NCBI RefSeq assembly: GCF_001262605.1
Contig: NZ_LGTC01000001.1
Span: 5,528,001-5,592,000, forward strand
From: Pseudobacteroides cellulosolvens ATCC 35603 = DSM 2933
GTDB lineage: Bacteria; Bacillota; Clostridia; Acetivibrionales; DSM-2933
Direction of reading: 5' to 3'
Length of the DNA stretch: 64,000 nt
The position numbers were made by a program, and so were the translations under genes. Below the pieces are notes generated by a model that had not been told where the DNA came from, ran no database searches, and saw only the letters and a list, made by a program, of their open reading frames with translations. This document shows positions 52,173 to 61,600 of this stretch, one piece after another (the stretch's first letter is position 1; each line of letters starts with the position of its first letter).

Positions 52173-53204
52173 TCAAATATCCCATTCCTTGCCCTTTAAT
52201 AGTCCCGCAATTTCAGAAGCCTTCATTTCTTTATTGAAGCCATCAACATCATCTAAATTGATATATCTTGTTCCCATTAATGCTCCTTTTGATGGCTTTA
52301 AATAATCAGTTTCAAAATACTTATGTACAAAGAAAAACCTACGTCCTTCATCAACTGAGTAACCATACTTTTCTTTAGCTTCAATAGTAACCAGTTTGAT
52401 TATTTCTTTCTGAGCATCGGTCAAAGTTCCCTGAATCACTCCTAGTACCTCTAATTTATTTTTTTCAATGTTGAACCTTACATCTGCAATACATGAAGTT
52501 TCTCCGATAGCTCTAACCGCTTTATTTTTATATAACCCAATATATTTGGTATTCTGATACCCACGTTCACTTGGATTGTAATATATGTTATATTTGAGAT
52601 TTTGCTCTAATGTCTGTCCTGTTAGAACCACTCTAACCTTCAAATCAGCGTTATCAATTAATTCTGATTCATTACAAAACGCCTCATAATCATCAATCAA
52701 AGTTTTCATTTCAAGGTCATACTCCTGAAGAATATCATTAAAACATCTACAGATATCCTTAAAAGTAGTATAAGCAAATCCGATTTCACTCTTGTTTGAA
52801 TCATTATATATATTCAAAGCCTCAATGATTTGTTGATAATACCCTTTTGATATAGGTTCCTTATTAATCCACAGGAAAATCTGTTTATCCTCATTTCTAA
52901 AGGCTTTCCAATGTCCCTTTATTTGGTCAATGTGTTCTTGTCCATAAAGTTTAGTTTCAATTACCACCTTAAAGCTTTCTTGTTCAATCAGACCGTCAGG
53001 TATTCTACCACTTGAAATTTTTTCCTGTTGTTTAAACCTTACAGTTGTATCAAGTTCAATACCACTATCCTCAAGAATAGCGTTAATTAATCTTCTGAAT
53101 TTATCAGGACTGTTATTATATAGTCGACTAAACAATAGTAGGGTATTGTTTGTTACCATGTTTTCTTTTTGTGAATAGCGTGGAAAATAATGAATGTTGG
53201 ACAT
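52173..53204 (-). CDS. PD-(D/E)XK nuclease-family protein
   Basis: 343 aa. The motif RIPDGLIEQESFKVVIETKL holds the D...ExK catalytic core near residues 69-88. The rest is helical with a C-terminal YINLDDVDGFNKEMKASEIA region. It probably is a defence or repair endonuclease. AAAGGAG precedes ATG 53204. It is the first gene of the islet in transcription order; the 145-nt gap upstream (53205-53349) separates it from the coupling-protein N-terminal gene. Confidence 0.75.
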   Translation of the reverse strand: MSNIHYFPRYSQKENMVTNNTLLLFSRLYNNSPDKFRRLINAILEDSGIELDTTVRFKQQEKISSGRIPDGLIEQESFKVVIETKLYGQEHIDQIKGHWKAFRNEDKQIFLWINKEPISKGYYQQIIEALNIYNDSNKSEIGFAYTTFKDICRCFNDILQEYDLEMKTLIDDYEAFCNESELIDNADLKVRVVLTGQTLEQNLKYNIYYNPSERGYQNTKYIGLYKNKAVRAIGETSCIADVRFNIEKNKLEVLGVIQGTLTDAQKEIIKLVTIEAKEKYGYSVDEGRRFFFVHKYFETDYLKPSKGALMGTRYINLDDVDGFNKEMKASEIAGLLKGKEWDI

Positions 53205-53349
53205 TTAATTTCTCCTTTCTTAACCTTGCACAAAAACTTCAATCTTTTTAGTTTTTCATCCCTTTTTAATCAACAATCATTTTATAACAACAAATATTAA
53301 CCCCATAAACCTATTTTATCACAATATCCATTTTCGTCCACAAGAACTC

Positions 53350-53745
53350 TTATTGCATTGCATTTTTATCCAAAACAAAACTGTCAAAAACTTTATTTTT
53401 CTCCTCATCCTTAAGCCATCTTGCCGACCCATGCTGATACTGGCCTACCGAAACTGGTGTCTTTATGTCCGGAGTAATCTCTACTAAATTAGACTGATAT
53501 GGCCTTAAATTAGTGAAAAAAAACATTACGGCCATCACAATCACAAGCCCTTGAAAACATAGAAACAGCATCAGGTGTTGCTTACTATTTGCCATACCCC
53601 TTAAGCACTCTATTACAGAAAACAACTGTAGAACTGTGCTTTGTCCTGATAGTACCGAATGCACAGAAGTTGTAAAAAAAATATTAGCAAGTCCACCAAT
53701 GGTAAAAATCAGTGAGCAGATTATTAGTTTCGCCTTGGTCTTCAT
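53350..53745 (-). CDS. VirD4/TraG coupling protein, N-terminal two-TM part
   Basis: 131 aa. Two TM helices (about 7-27 and 59-77) are followed by VGQYQHGSARWLKDEEKNK, a segment that in TraG/VirD4 proteins precedes the ATPase domain by about 60 residues. The protein stops at LDKNAMQ. The ATPase part resumes at 44715-46244 with the expected spacing. It may anchor the soluble ATPase part in trans, as TraI does for the TM-less coupling protein TraJ of pIP501. Overlaps the upstream gene by 4 nt. Confidence 0.8.
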   Translation of the reverse strand: MKTKAKLIICSLIFTIGGLANIFFTTSVHSVLSGQSTVLQLFSVIECLRGMANSKQHLMLFLCFQGLVIVMAVMFFFTNLRPYQSNLVEITPDIKTPVSVGQYQHGSARWLKDEEKNKVFDSFVLDKNAMQ

Positions 53746-54122
53746 CTCTCAAAGTCCTCACTTTTATCAATCTCAAGTTCAAAGTCAATCTCATTAAATG
53801 TTTCAAATCCTGTATCAATATCTGCATCATCTAATTGCTTTAATGCATCCTGCCTAGCAATAAATTCTGGGTCAGTAACAATTCCCTGTTCTATCAGTTC
53901 ATCAGCAACAATTGAGGAGGAAAAGTCATCTACAAAGCATAGATTTTCACCATCTTTTTCTGCCATATCAATAACATTTTGGGGTAACACTTCTTCTGCC
54001 ATTTTCTTTGGCATCATTATTCCTTTGTGATTGGTACCAACAATTTCATAGATACCAATAGCAATTTCTGCACAGGTAATTATGTTACCCCAAATATTAG
54101 CATTTGGTCTGCTATCTTGCAT
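53742..54122 (-). CDS. uncharacterised acidic ICE protein
   Basis: 126 aa, no family recognised. A short mildly hydrophobic stretch (NIITCAEIAIGIYEIVG) precedes a strongly acidic C-terminus. GGGGG lies 8 nt before ATG 54122. It overlaps the coupling-protein N-terminal gene by 4 nt and the upstream 94-aa gene by 11 nt, so it is part of the relaxase-coupling protein transcript and may connect the two. Confidence 0.6.
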   Translation of the reverse strand: MQDSRPNANIWGNIITCAEIAIGIYEIVGTNHKGIMMPKKMAEEVLPQNVIDMAEKDGENLCFVDDFSSSIVADELIEQGIVTDPEFIARQDALKQLDDADIDTGFETFNEIDFELEIDKSEDFER

Positions 54123-54396
54123 TTATTTCACCCCCATCTGCAAATTCCATATTTGCTATAAGGCTAAGGTATTCTACACCCAGTCTTTCAATCATTTTAT
54201 TCTGGTTTTTCAAAACAATATCTACAGTCTGCTCTGGACAATATTTCATCATATCTTGAATGTAACTACCCACTTCTAATCCAACAGGCTTCTTATAGTA
54301 TTGTTCCTCAGTCATATTCTCCAGTTGCTTATTAAGATTGCTTTTATAAGCCAAAAACCTCGCTATAGCAATAACTTGATTACTTTTATTACTCAT
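54112..54396 (-). CDS. uncharacterised small ICE protein
   Basis: 94 aa, helical, no recognised domain (VIAIARFLAYKSNLNKQLEN at the start). GGAGG precedes ATG 54396. It lies 3 nt after the 241-aa gene and overlaps the next gene by 11 nt. Confidence 0.6.
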   Translation of the reverse strand: MSNKSNQVIAIARFLAYKSNLNKQLENMTEEQYYKKPVGLEVGSYIQDMMKYCPEQTVDIVLKNQNKMIERLGVEYLSLIANMEFADGGEINAR

Positions 54397-54399
54397 AAG

Positions 54400-55125
54400 T
54401 CAGCCTCCAATCTCTGCATCTATGTCTTGCATGAACTCTTCCTCAAAATCAAAGTCATAATCCCTTCCTTGAAGTTCCGGAACAATTTCTTCAATCTTTT
54501 CAATCATCCGACCAACTGAAAGCATATCATCATTAGAAATGTTATTATCCAGCAAAGTAAGTTTTACAAGGTTTGAATGTAAAACCATAAGCTCAGTTTC
54601 TGAAAATAAAGCCTTCTCATCCACTAAACCTGACCTTATGGCAAAGTCCTGGGTAGCTGATTCTTTATTATAGAAAAACTGTCTTTGAAGAGGCTGGTCA
54701 TTTCGCTGCACTGCATTGCTCGCCATGCATCCACGCTGGTCGGTTTCTGGTGCTATGCGAAAAGTTGAAAATACATATCCAAATAAATGGTGCTGCTTAC
54801 ATGCCAGTATGACATTATTATACTGAGTCAGTTTAACCGCTCCATTTTTAAGTCTTTCCTCATTATCAGTATAAGGACACTCTGTGCATATACCAACTTC
54901 TACAGCTGTTTTTCTGGCTGTCTCATCAATAAGGTTCAATACTTTCTCTTTTACAGATACAAACGGATTTCTTTCAATGGTATCTGCCTTTGTATAAAAC
55001 GCTATGAGTTGGTTTTTATAGTAAATATCTGCAAGATAATCTGAAGAAGTCGACCTTTTAACATCAAAGCCTCTTCTTGCAAGTTGTTCAAAAAAACTTT
55101 TATAAAAGTCCATTTTAGTACGCAT
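54400..55125 (-). CDS. uncharacterised ICE protein with a Cys/His cluster
   Basis: 241 aa. The N-terminal half opens KMDFYKSFFEQLARRGFDVK. A central C...CxxC...C...H cluster (ICTECPYTDNEERL; ILACKQHHLFG) may bind metal. The C-terminus is acidic (DYDFDFEEEF). AGGAGG precedes ATG 55125. It is encoded between the relaxase and coupling protein, so a relaxosome or docking role is possible. No family recognised. Confidence 0.6.
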   Translation of the reverse strand: MRTKMDFYKSFFEQLARRGFDVKRSTSSDYLADIYYKNQLIAFYTKADTIERNPFVSVKEKVLNLIDETARKTAVEVGICTECPYTDNEERLKNGAVKLTQYNNVILACKQHHLFGYVFSTFRIAPETDQRGCMASNAVQRNDQPLQRQFFYNKESATQDFAIRSGLVDEKALFSETELMVLHSNLVKLTLLDNNISNDDMLSVGRMIEKIEEIVPELQGRDYDFDFEEEFMQDIDAEIGG

Positions 55126-55129
55126 TGAA

Positions 55130-55324
55130 TTACCTCCTGTTTAAAACGGTATTATTTAGGTTCATGGCCTTCATTTTGTTTTTCTTTCTCTCTAATTCTT
55201 TTTGCATAAAGCACTTATCGCCTGTTTGTGGAAACATACAGCTTGGCTTTGTTAATTCCAAAATAAAAGGACACCCACGGCAAGGATGTCCCTCAGGATA
55301 CTGATATATTGTTGTATATGACAT
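55130..55324 (-). CDS. Cys-rich small protein
   Basis: 64 aa from ATG 55324 (AAAGGA 10 nt upstream); an earlier in-frame ATG at 55363 is less likely. Four Cys in HPCRGCPF and PSCMFPQTGDKCF suggest a zinc knuckle. It directly follows the relaxase gene. Function unknown. Confidence 0.6.
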   Translation of the reverse strand: MSYTTIYQYPEGHPCRGCPFILELTKPSCMFPQTGDKCFMQKELERKKNKMKAMNLNNTVLNRR

Positions 55325-55364
55325 TTTTCTCTTTTCCTTTCTAAAATATAAAAAGCATGGCAAC

Positions 55365-56600
55365 TTATTTCTCCATACCTTTGTCTCTATTTCTTAAATA
55401 TAATTCTTTCTTTGCTCGTTTTGAGAGCTCTGTACTTTCAGATTTTTGTCTATCATTATAATCCAGATTTAAATCATCAATATTCTGCTCTATCATTATT
55501 AAAATCTCACAAATCATTTGCTGTGTCTTGTAAGATTTATACTCCTTGGAATATTCCAGTTTTGAAAGTTCAAATTCCTTATTTGCCAGTGTTTTAATTA
55601 CAGCAATTAAACGGTTTGCAATCAGCTTGTCCATCTCTTTTATCGCTTTATCTTTATGCCTTTCCACACTTTCCGGGTCTGCATCATATAACATTGCCAT
55701 TTTTGACTTTGTATCTGCATACTCATCAATCAGCTGTTTTATGTGTGGAATTCCTTGCTTTAAATCTTCTACAAGTCTATCCACCTGTTCTTTTGCTTCT
55801 TCTGGTAGCAGTTGATAATAAAACCTCCCCTTTTTCGGCAAAATATCTTTGAGTTGAAATAGCCGAATTGATATGGGTGATAAATCAATCCCTTTCAAAA
55901 TACTGTCAATTGGGATATCTTTCAACTCTTCATCATCAATCCTTCCAGCCACTTCCTTTAATTTTTTATATTCTTTTGGATAAATAGTCTTCATATAATT
56001 ATCAAAATCTTTTACCAAATCATCAGTAACTTCCTTCAGCTCTAATTTATGCTTCTCCTTAGCCCTGCAATAATCAGCTATTTTTTCAGCAAAGGTCTCT
56101 TTTATCAATTGAATCCTTATACTGTCAGCGACTTTTGGACTAACAAAATTTTTCATTGTCTTTTGATTTTTATCCCAGAATACAATATGAATATGAGGGT
56201 GGCTAGGTTCATTATGGTGAGCACATACCCAAGAAAGATTTCTCCGGCTTATTCCATTCTTACTTGCTAAAATGTGAATATGTTTTTCAATGTAATTTTC
56301 CCATGCACTATGATCTTTTAATCCAAGTTCTGCGGCCGTTTCAGGAGTGAATGATATTACACTTCTAAAAATGTTTGTTTTCTTATAAGACAGTTCTCGT
56401 ACCTCTTTCGCTACTTCCTGCCAGGTTTTAAATTCAGTTAAATTTCCCGGCTGAAGTTTACCAAATAGTCCGTGGCTCATTCCTTCATTTTTTGATGCAC
56501 CGGGTCTTGTTGCAATATACCTTATATGAGCATAATTACATTTTGGAGTTTTACTGAAATTAGGAGGTTTGAACCTCTGCTTATACATCAAAATCGACAT
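55365..56600 (-). CDS. MobP-type relaxase
   Basis: 411 aa from ATG 56600 (GGGGGAG 9 nt upstream). The N-terminal relaxase domain has YIATRPGA and the three-His metal motif HHNEPSHPHIHIVFW (His 134, 136, 138). This layout is that of Firmicute MobP2/MobP3 relaxases. A long helical C-terminal region (about 200-411) has coiled-coil character. It nicks oriT and pilots the strand into the recipient. The start overlaps the RHH accessory gene by 20 nt; the candidate oriT lies just upstream of that gene. Confidence 0.88.
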   Translation of the reverse strand: MSILMYKQRFKPPNFSKTPKCNYAHIRYIATRPGASKNEGMSHGLFGKLQPGNLTEFKTWQEVAKEVRELSYKKTNIFRSVISFTPETAAELGLKDHSAWENYIEKHIHILASKNGISRRNLSWVCAHHNEPSHPHIHIVFWDKNQKTMKNFVSPKVADSIRIQLIKETFAEKIADYCRAKEKHKLELKEVTDDLVKDFDNYMKTIYPKEYKKLKEVAGRIDDEELKDIPIDSILKGIDLSPISIRLFQLKDILPKKGRFYYQLLPEEAKEQVDRLVEDLKQGIPHIKQLIDEYADTKSKMAMLYDADPESVERHKDKAIKEMDKLIANRLIAVIKTLANKEFELSKLEYSKEYKSYKTQQMICEILIMIEQNIDDLNLDYNDRQKSESTELSKRAKKELYLRNRDKGMEK

Positions 56601-57078
56601 AGGAAGCATCTCCCCCTTTTATCTCTGCAACTGCTTTTTTAACTTCTTCATCATCCATAAATTTTGCAATAGCATCTCCGCTTTTCATATTTGCATAGGA
56701 TAATGCCCTTTTTCTTGCAGCCTTTTCTATCTTCTCAAATGATGAATACCTGTCCTTATCAATCAAATCCGAAATAATGGTGATATTGGCATAATAGGCT
56801 GCTGCCGAGATGATTGTAAGTCTGTTTATCATACCTGCTAGCCGGTTTGCCAATGATTTTATCGAAGCTTCAATTTCTTGATGAATGATGTCAGTAATCA
56901 TATCTATATTTTCTTCATATCCATTTACTGCTAAGCCTTTTTCAATAAACTCTCTGATTATTTCAGAAGCATAAACATTCTTTTTTATTGCCAGTTTATC
57001 AATCTGCTCCAAAGTCTCAATCGGAAAAACCACTGACCTTTTTTGAGTCTTGGGGATGTTATCGACTTTCTCTTTCAC
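56581..57078 (-). CDS. ribbon-helix-helix relaxosome accessory protein
   Basis: 165 aa. The N-terminal RHH (KRSVVFPIETLEQIDKLAIKKNVYASEIIREFIEKGL, about 13-48) should bind oriT repeats. The middle is helical, and the C-terminus is a short charged tail. GTG start 57078 with GAGGAGG upstream. Directly upstream of and overlapping the relaxase gene, the usual MobC/accessory position. Confidence 0.78.
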   Translation of the reverse strand: MKEKVDNIPKTQKRSVVFPIETLEQIDKLAIKKNVYASEIIREFIEKGLAVNGYEENIDMITDIIHQEIEASIKSLANRLAGMINRLTIISAAAYYANITIISDLIDKDRYSSFEKIEKAARKRALSYANMKSGDAIAKFMDDEEVKKAVAEIKGGDASYVDFDV

Positions 57079-57137
57079 AAAATTCCTCCTCGATATACCT
57101 ATTTAATAAATAATCACATTCTTTTCGGTCAAAACAA

Positions 57138-57160
57138 AAGAAGCCAATTCAAGGCTTCTT
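57138..57160. terminator. 8-bp hairpin before the mob genes
   Basis: AAGAAGCC/GGCTTCTT with a 7-nt loop; the minus strand continues TTGTTTTG. It probably ends transcription from the DUF4238 region before the mob operon. It could also be part of oriT. Confidence 0.5.
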
Positions 57161-57169
57161 GTTATTAGC

Positions 57170-57330
57170 TTTTAGGCGAAGTTCAGTGTTCTACACAGTA
57201 TATGGATAACCAGAAATTGCTATTAAACTTCTTTTACCTTGTTATATGGATAATGAAGTTCAGGACTCGGCAGAATTAGCTTGCTATAAAAACATAATGA
57301 GAAGTTCCGCTTGCAGGGCAAAGTCAACCA
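57170..57330. other. candidate origin of transfer (oriT)
   Basis: The noncoding DNA upstream of the RHH-relaxase genes has two 11-bp direct repeats TATATGGATAA (57199-57209, 57243-57253). The heptamer GAAGTTC occurs three times (57178, 57255, 57301; the first two extend to GAAGTTCAG). Next to the third copy the minus strand reads TTTGCCCTGCAAGCGG, with a GCCCTGC core reminiscent of MOBP nick regions. Position and iterated repeats support oriT; the nick site is a guess. Confidence 0.5.
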
Positions 57331-57366
57331 ATATAAATGTGACACTTCCAATATACACATAATTAA

Positions 57367-57855
57367 TTATAAGAGTAGTTTTATTGCAGCTTCCTTAGTT
57401 TTAACTATTGGAATATCAAAGCTCAAATTGCTTAAACCATGTGGATTTATCAAAACAATCTTGTATCCCCACTTTTCGAACATATACAAGCTTTCGTTCT
57501 TGGTGAATTTATCCATTTCCAATAAATTGCTTGATATTATCTCTGTCTCTACAATAACTTTTTTGCATTCTGGTTCAAAGCACATGATAGAAACTATCAT
57601 TTCAAGAATGGTTTGATCATCTTTTAAAATTTCCTCATTTCCACTAATTAAAATGATTTGTTCTTCTACAATTTTAATGATCTTTGACTTATATCTTTCA
57701 AGTTTACTTTTTATACAATTAAGATATTTTTCTTCACCTATAATTTCTTGATATTCCTCCGACATAGATAAAGCGCCGAGAAAAATTCTCTTTATATAAA
57801 ACCAACGCAAGTCTTGGCGATAAAATGAACCTTGCAAATTCATCATTTGGAACAA
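57367..57855 (-). pseudogene. 3' part of frameshifted DUF4238 gene
   Basis: The reading frame continues the DUF4238 protein in another phase: after a TTTTT run near 57785 the text LGALSMSEEYQEIIGEEKYL would follow naturally on LVLYKENF. No ribosome binding site supports separate translation. It ends with ...VKTKEAAIKLLL. An extra T in the homopolymer explains the break, as a mutation or a sequencing error. Confidence 0.6.
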
Positions 57856-58489
57856 AATGCTGGGGAGTAAGCAAAAACGTGGAATCTATTTCATTTGGAA
57901 TATAGCAAATATAAGGGATAAATTCTTTATATGTCTTTTTTATTGCCTCATTTGGCTGTCCCAATATGTTTTGTGAACAATATCGAACCTGATCAATATT
58001 ATTGTTAAATAGACTTTGTTTATTAATTAAAAAATCTTGTGGTATTCTACCACTTCTGAAAAAATGGGCACTCGACGACTCATATCGCTTTTTTCCTTGT
58101 TCTATATATTGTGTTAATAATTTTTTATCAGCCAAAACAGAACGATGAAATTGTATAGTGATCAACTCAATTATGTCTTGTTTGAGTTCATCACTACGAT
58201 TAGTAATCAAAAACTCAATAGTAGTATTATTAATCGCATCCATTATAGTCTTATACCATTTTCCAATTAATGTTTCATAGCGTTTTACGATATCATCAAA
58301 TTCTGGATTGTAAAAATTGGGTTCAGTGTGAAAAGATTTAGGATAATGATTAGTTATCGTAATTTTGTCTGAATCGCTTAATTTAAGGCAATATATTCTT
58401 TGTGTTTTATCGTCAACAAAACGTCGCAAAGTGGATTTCGGAATAATAATATGGTCATTTTGTTGAATTATATTCTTCTTTTTATACAT
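57734..58489 (-). CDS. DUF4238 protein, 5' part (frameshifted)
   Basis: 251 aa from ATG 58489 (AGGAG 8 nt upstream). The DUF4238 opening QNDHIIIPKSTLRRFVDD and the later TPQHFVPNDEFARFILSPR block are present. The last 16-17 residues after YKENF appear to be read in the wrong phase; repaired, the protein would be about 375 aa. DUF4238 genes often lie in phage-defence neighbourhoods; function unknown. It follows the helicase gene by 133 nt, in the same orientation. Confidence 0.7.
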   Translation of the reverse strand: MYKKKNIIQQNDHIIIPKSTLRRFVDDKTQRIYCLKLSDSDKITITNHYPKSFHTEPNFYNPEFDDIVKRYETLIGKWYKTIMDAINNTTIEFLITNRSDELKQDIIELITIQFHRSVLADKKLLTQYIEQGKKRYESSSAHFFRSGRIPQDFLINKQSLFNNNIDQVRYCSQNILGQPNEAIKKTYKEFIPYICYIPNEIDSTFLLTPQHFVPNDEFARFILSPRLALVLYKENFSRRFIYVGGISRNYR

Positions 58490-58585
58490 TATCAATTCTC
58501 CTAACTAGATTCTTATTCGCATGTTTTTATAAACACATTACCCATCATTGCTCTTTTAAAAAGTCTCCATTATCGTTAATGCTAT

Positions 58586-58611
58586 CTGCCAGTTATTAGC
58601 CTAATTGGCAG
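58586..58611. repeat. small hairpin between helicase and DUF4238 genes
   Basis: CTGCCA/TGGCAG with a 14-nt loop. The T-run lies on the plus strand side (TCTATTTTTT), so it does not look like a terminator for the minus-strand helicase gene. Confidence 0.35.
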
Positions 58612-58622
58612 TCTATTTTTTA

Positions 58623-61600
58623 CTACTTAGAATTTTCATTTCCTATAACTTTCATGTTTATTGCGGCAAATTCTTTTATATAATTATCTGCTACCCCAAG
58701 TAGCGTAAGTTGATCATCAGTTGCAATATCAGGACATAGTCCAGGTTGAACTATATATATTTCATATTCGACAGGATATTTTCTTTTTGTGATTTGAGAG
58801 AAGTAAACAAGCTTTTGAATATCACCTTTTTCTAACCTTGAACATGAATTCCCATTTTCAAATTTGGTTTCTCTTCTCATTAAATGCTCAAAAAATTCAT
58901 TTCCATCTTTATGTTTCCAATGAATTGACTTTTGAGCTTGTCCACAGACCTCATAAAGATTATCAATCCTTTTACTTACTACTCCCTTTTTAGCATATTT
59001 TAGATGATAAAGTTCTATCTTAATTTTCTTTTCTAACTCTTTGATTGTGATAACATCTGCAATTTCTCCTGAATTATCATCATCATAAATGATATCATAG
59101 TCACCTTTCATCAATTCTTGAATGACATAGTACTGTATCGAGTCTACAATTTTAGGTAATACGCCTTGGGACTCTTTTCTTATATCTACCCCATCCCAAT
59201 TCCAGCATTGTATCAGTTGTTTAGGATATGGTAAAATCATTTGTTTTAACTCAACATATTCATTTCCATTTAAAGCTGCACCGTCAGCAAACCAAATTGT
59301 CGGTTCATACTTTGTAAAAAAGTCTATAATATTAGATTCCCTAGAACCATACATAACTTTCATATTTTTATATGGGGATTGAATAATCCTAAACTCATAG
59401 TTCGGAACTCCTCCTTCCTCATATAATAACATTTCAAATTCAACCTCAATCTTAGGTTGAGAAATTAAAGAAAACTGTATATTACCCATAGGGCAATCAA
59501 TATTCATGTTTAAATCAAAGTTATAGAAATCATAACCTACTTCATCAAATACGAATTTAATTTTGGTCTCTTGTTCCATATATAATTGCTCATTCCAGTC
59601 TATCCAAACCGCTTGCTTTTTTGGTATATTTGAAATAAGTTTTGGAATTAAGGTCTCCCTTAATAGCAAATTAGGATCAATAATAGGATTGATTATTTTA
59701 CTTGATATTTTTTTACACCAACTTGTGAATTGTTTCAAATCACCATTAAGTCTTGTCCAAATCCTTCCTTTGTATGAACACCCAAGAGAAATTTTGTTTC
59801 CATTTTCATATCCAATTCCATAAACAAAAGCCTTTTGTGCTCTTTGCTTTTCTGCTAAGCTTAAGGCTTCTTCAACATCAGTTCCAACGCTCATTCTGAA
59901 TCTAATGTTCTTACCTAAAAACTCCTTAAGCCCAACGTTTTGCAGCTTAACGCGGTTAATATTATGAAATGCCTTAAAAACATCTAACTTATCAACTATT
60001 TCGGCTCTGTCACCGATTATTGCACGAGCTAAATCAGAATAAAGAGAACTTTTATCACTTCCATGAATAAAAAGCAGATTATTATCCGTGTCTAAGTATG
60101 CAACTATAAGATTCCACTCTATATTTTGAATATCTTTAAAATTTCCCCACTCTATATTTCTTTTAATTGCTGTCACGATTATAAGTACATTTTCTTTTGA
60201 GTTAACATCATATATTAATTTATCATCATTCGATAAATGTATACCCTTTTTAAAATTATGTGGATTCCACCTTTTATCTTTATTTCTATAAATTACAGTG
60301 CTCAATGCTGGTCTTATATTTTGTAATGATATTTTCCTGCCCTCAAAACTATTAAACCCACTGAGGAAATCTTCAAATTCAATTTCTTGTTCTATTTGAC
60401 TTGTGCTTAACTGAGGTAAGAGTAAATTCCAATCAGCATCTTGGGCATATAATTCTTCTAATTCTTCTTTTGCATCAATATCTGCTAAATTTGCAACAAA
60501 AGTAGCTTCTCCTAATTTTTCATCGTGTTTTGTTCTAGTAAATCGACCTGCAAGTTGAAGAGTTATAGGTAAGCTTTTTTTAATATCATGAAAGGCTGCT
60601 ACTTTAAGCTCTGGTAAATCGAATCCTTCCCCTAACATATCAACACAAACAATGATTTTGGCCTCTTTATTTAAGATTTTATCTATTATATTTTTTCTTT
60701 CTGTAGTATTAATTCCACTGTAAATTTTTACAGGATTAAGTTCACAATATTTCTGATAATAAGCAAAGATCTCATCAGCTCTTTGCTTATCTTTACATCT
60801 CGCCATAAGAATATGATTATAGTCTCGCTCAATATCTCTTTTTAAAATTGCTACAGCTTCGTCAGCTATTCTTTCATCCGCTTTATCCGAGGAATATTCC
60901 CATATGGGATTAAAATTAATCTTTTTAAAATAGCCTTCTTCCTGGGCTTTCTTCAAAGGATAATTAAAAATTATTTTTCCGTCTAATCTCTGACCATCAT
61001 TTCTGAATGGAGTAGCAGTAAACTGAACCACTTTACGTGGCACAAAGAATTGTAAAAACCCATTCCAAGAATTTGCCTTTACATGATGAGCCTCGTCAAT
61101 GAAATAATGAGAACATTTTTTTGATATTTCTTTTTGAATTTCAGGATCACTTCCGGTTACAATACTCATTGTCGTAATAATTACATTACATTGTTCTATA
61201 AATTCTAATAATTCACTTTTATCAGAAAATCTTTCATAAATAACACCAACAATTGGATATTGAACCTCATTTGATATCACTCCAAATTCTTCAAGTACAC
61301 CTAAACTTAAGAATTTCTTTGATAATTGCTCTCTTAATGAATCTGTAGGCACCGTAACCAATAACTTTTCACACTTATTAGCTACTAATAATGACATCAT
61401 TGTCTCAGTTTTCCCGGTTCCAGTAGGCATAACTACTGTACCTATGTCATCTGTAATCTTCCAATGAGCCAATACAGAATATATTGCTCCTATCTGTGGT
61501 ATTCTTAATCCAGGCTGACAACTTAAAGAGTTTTCTTCTTTGAAATAAAAACAATTATCCCATGTTTCTAAAACTTTATCTGGATTAAATTCATTATTGA

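Noticed and set aside
57199..57253. CRISPR-like direct repeats
   Set aside because: Only two 11-bp copies, no spacer regularity and no cas genes; they fit oriT iterons better.
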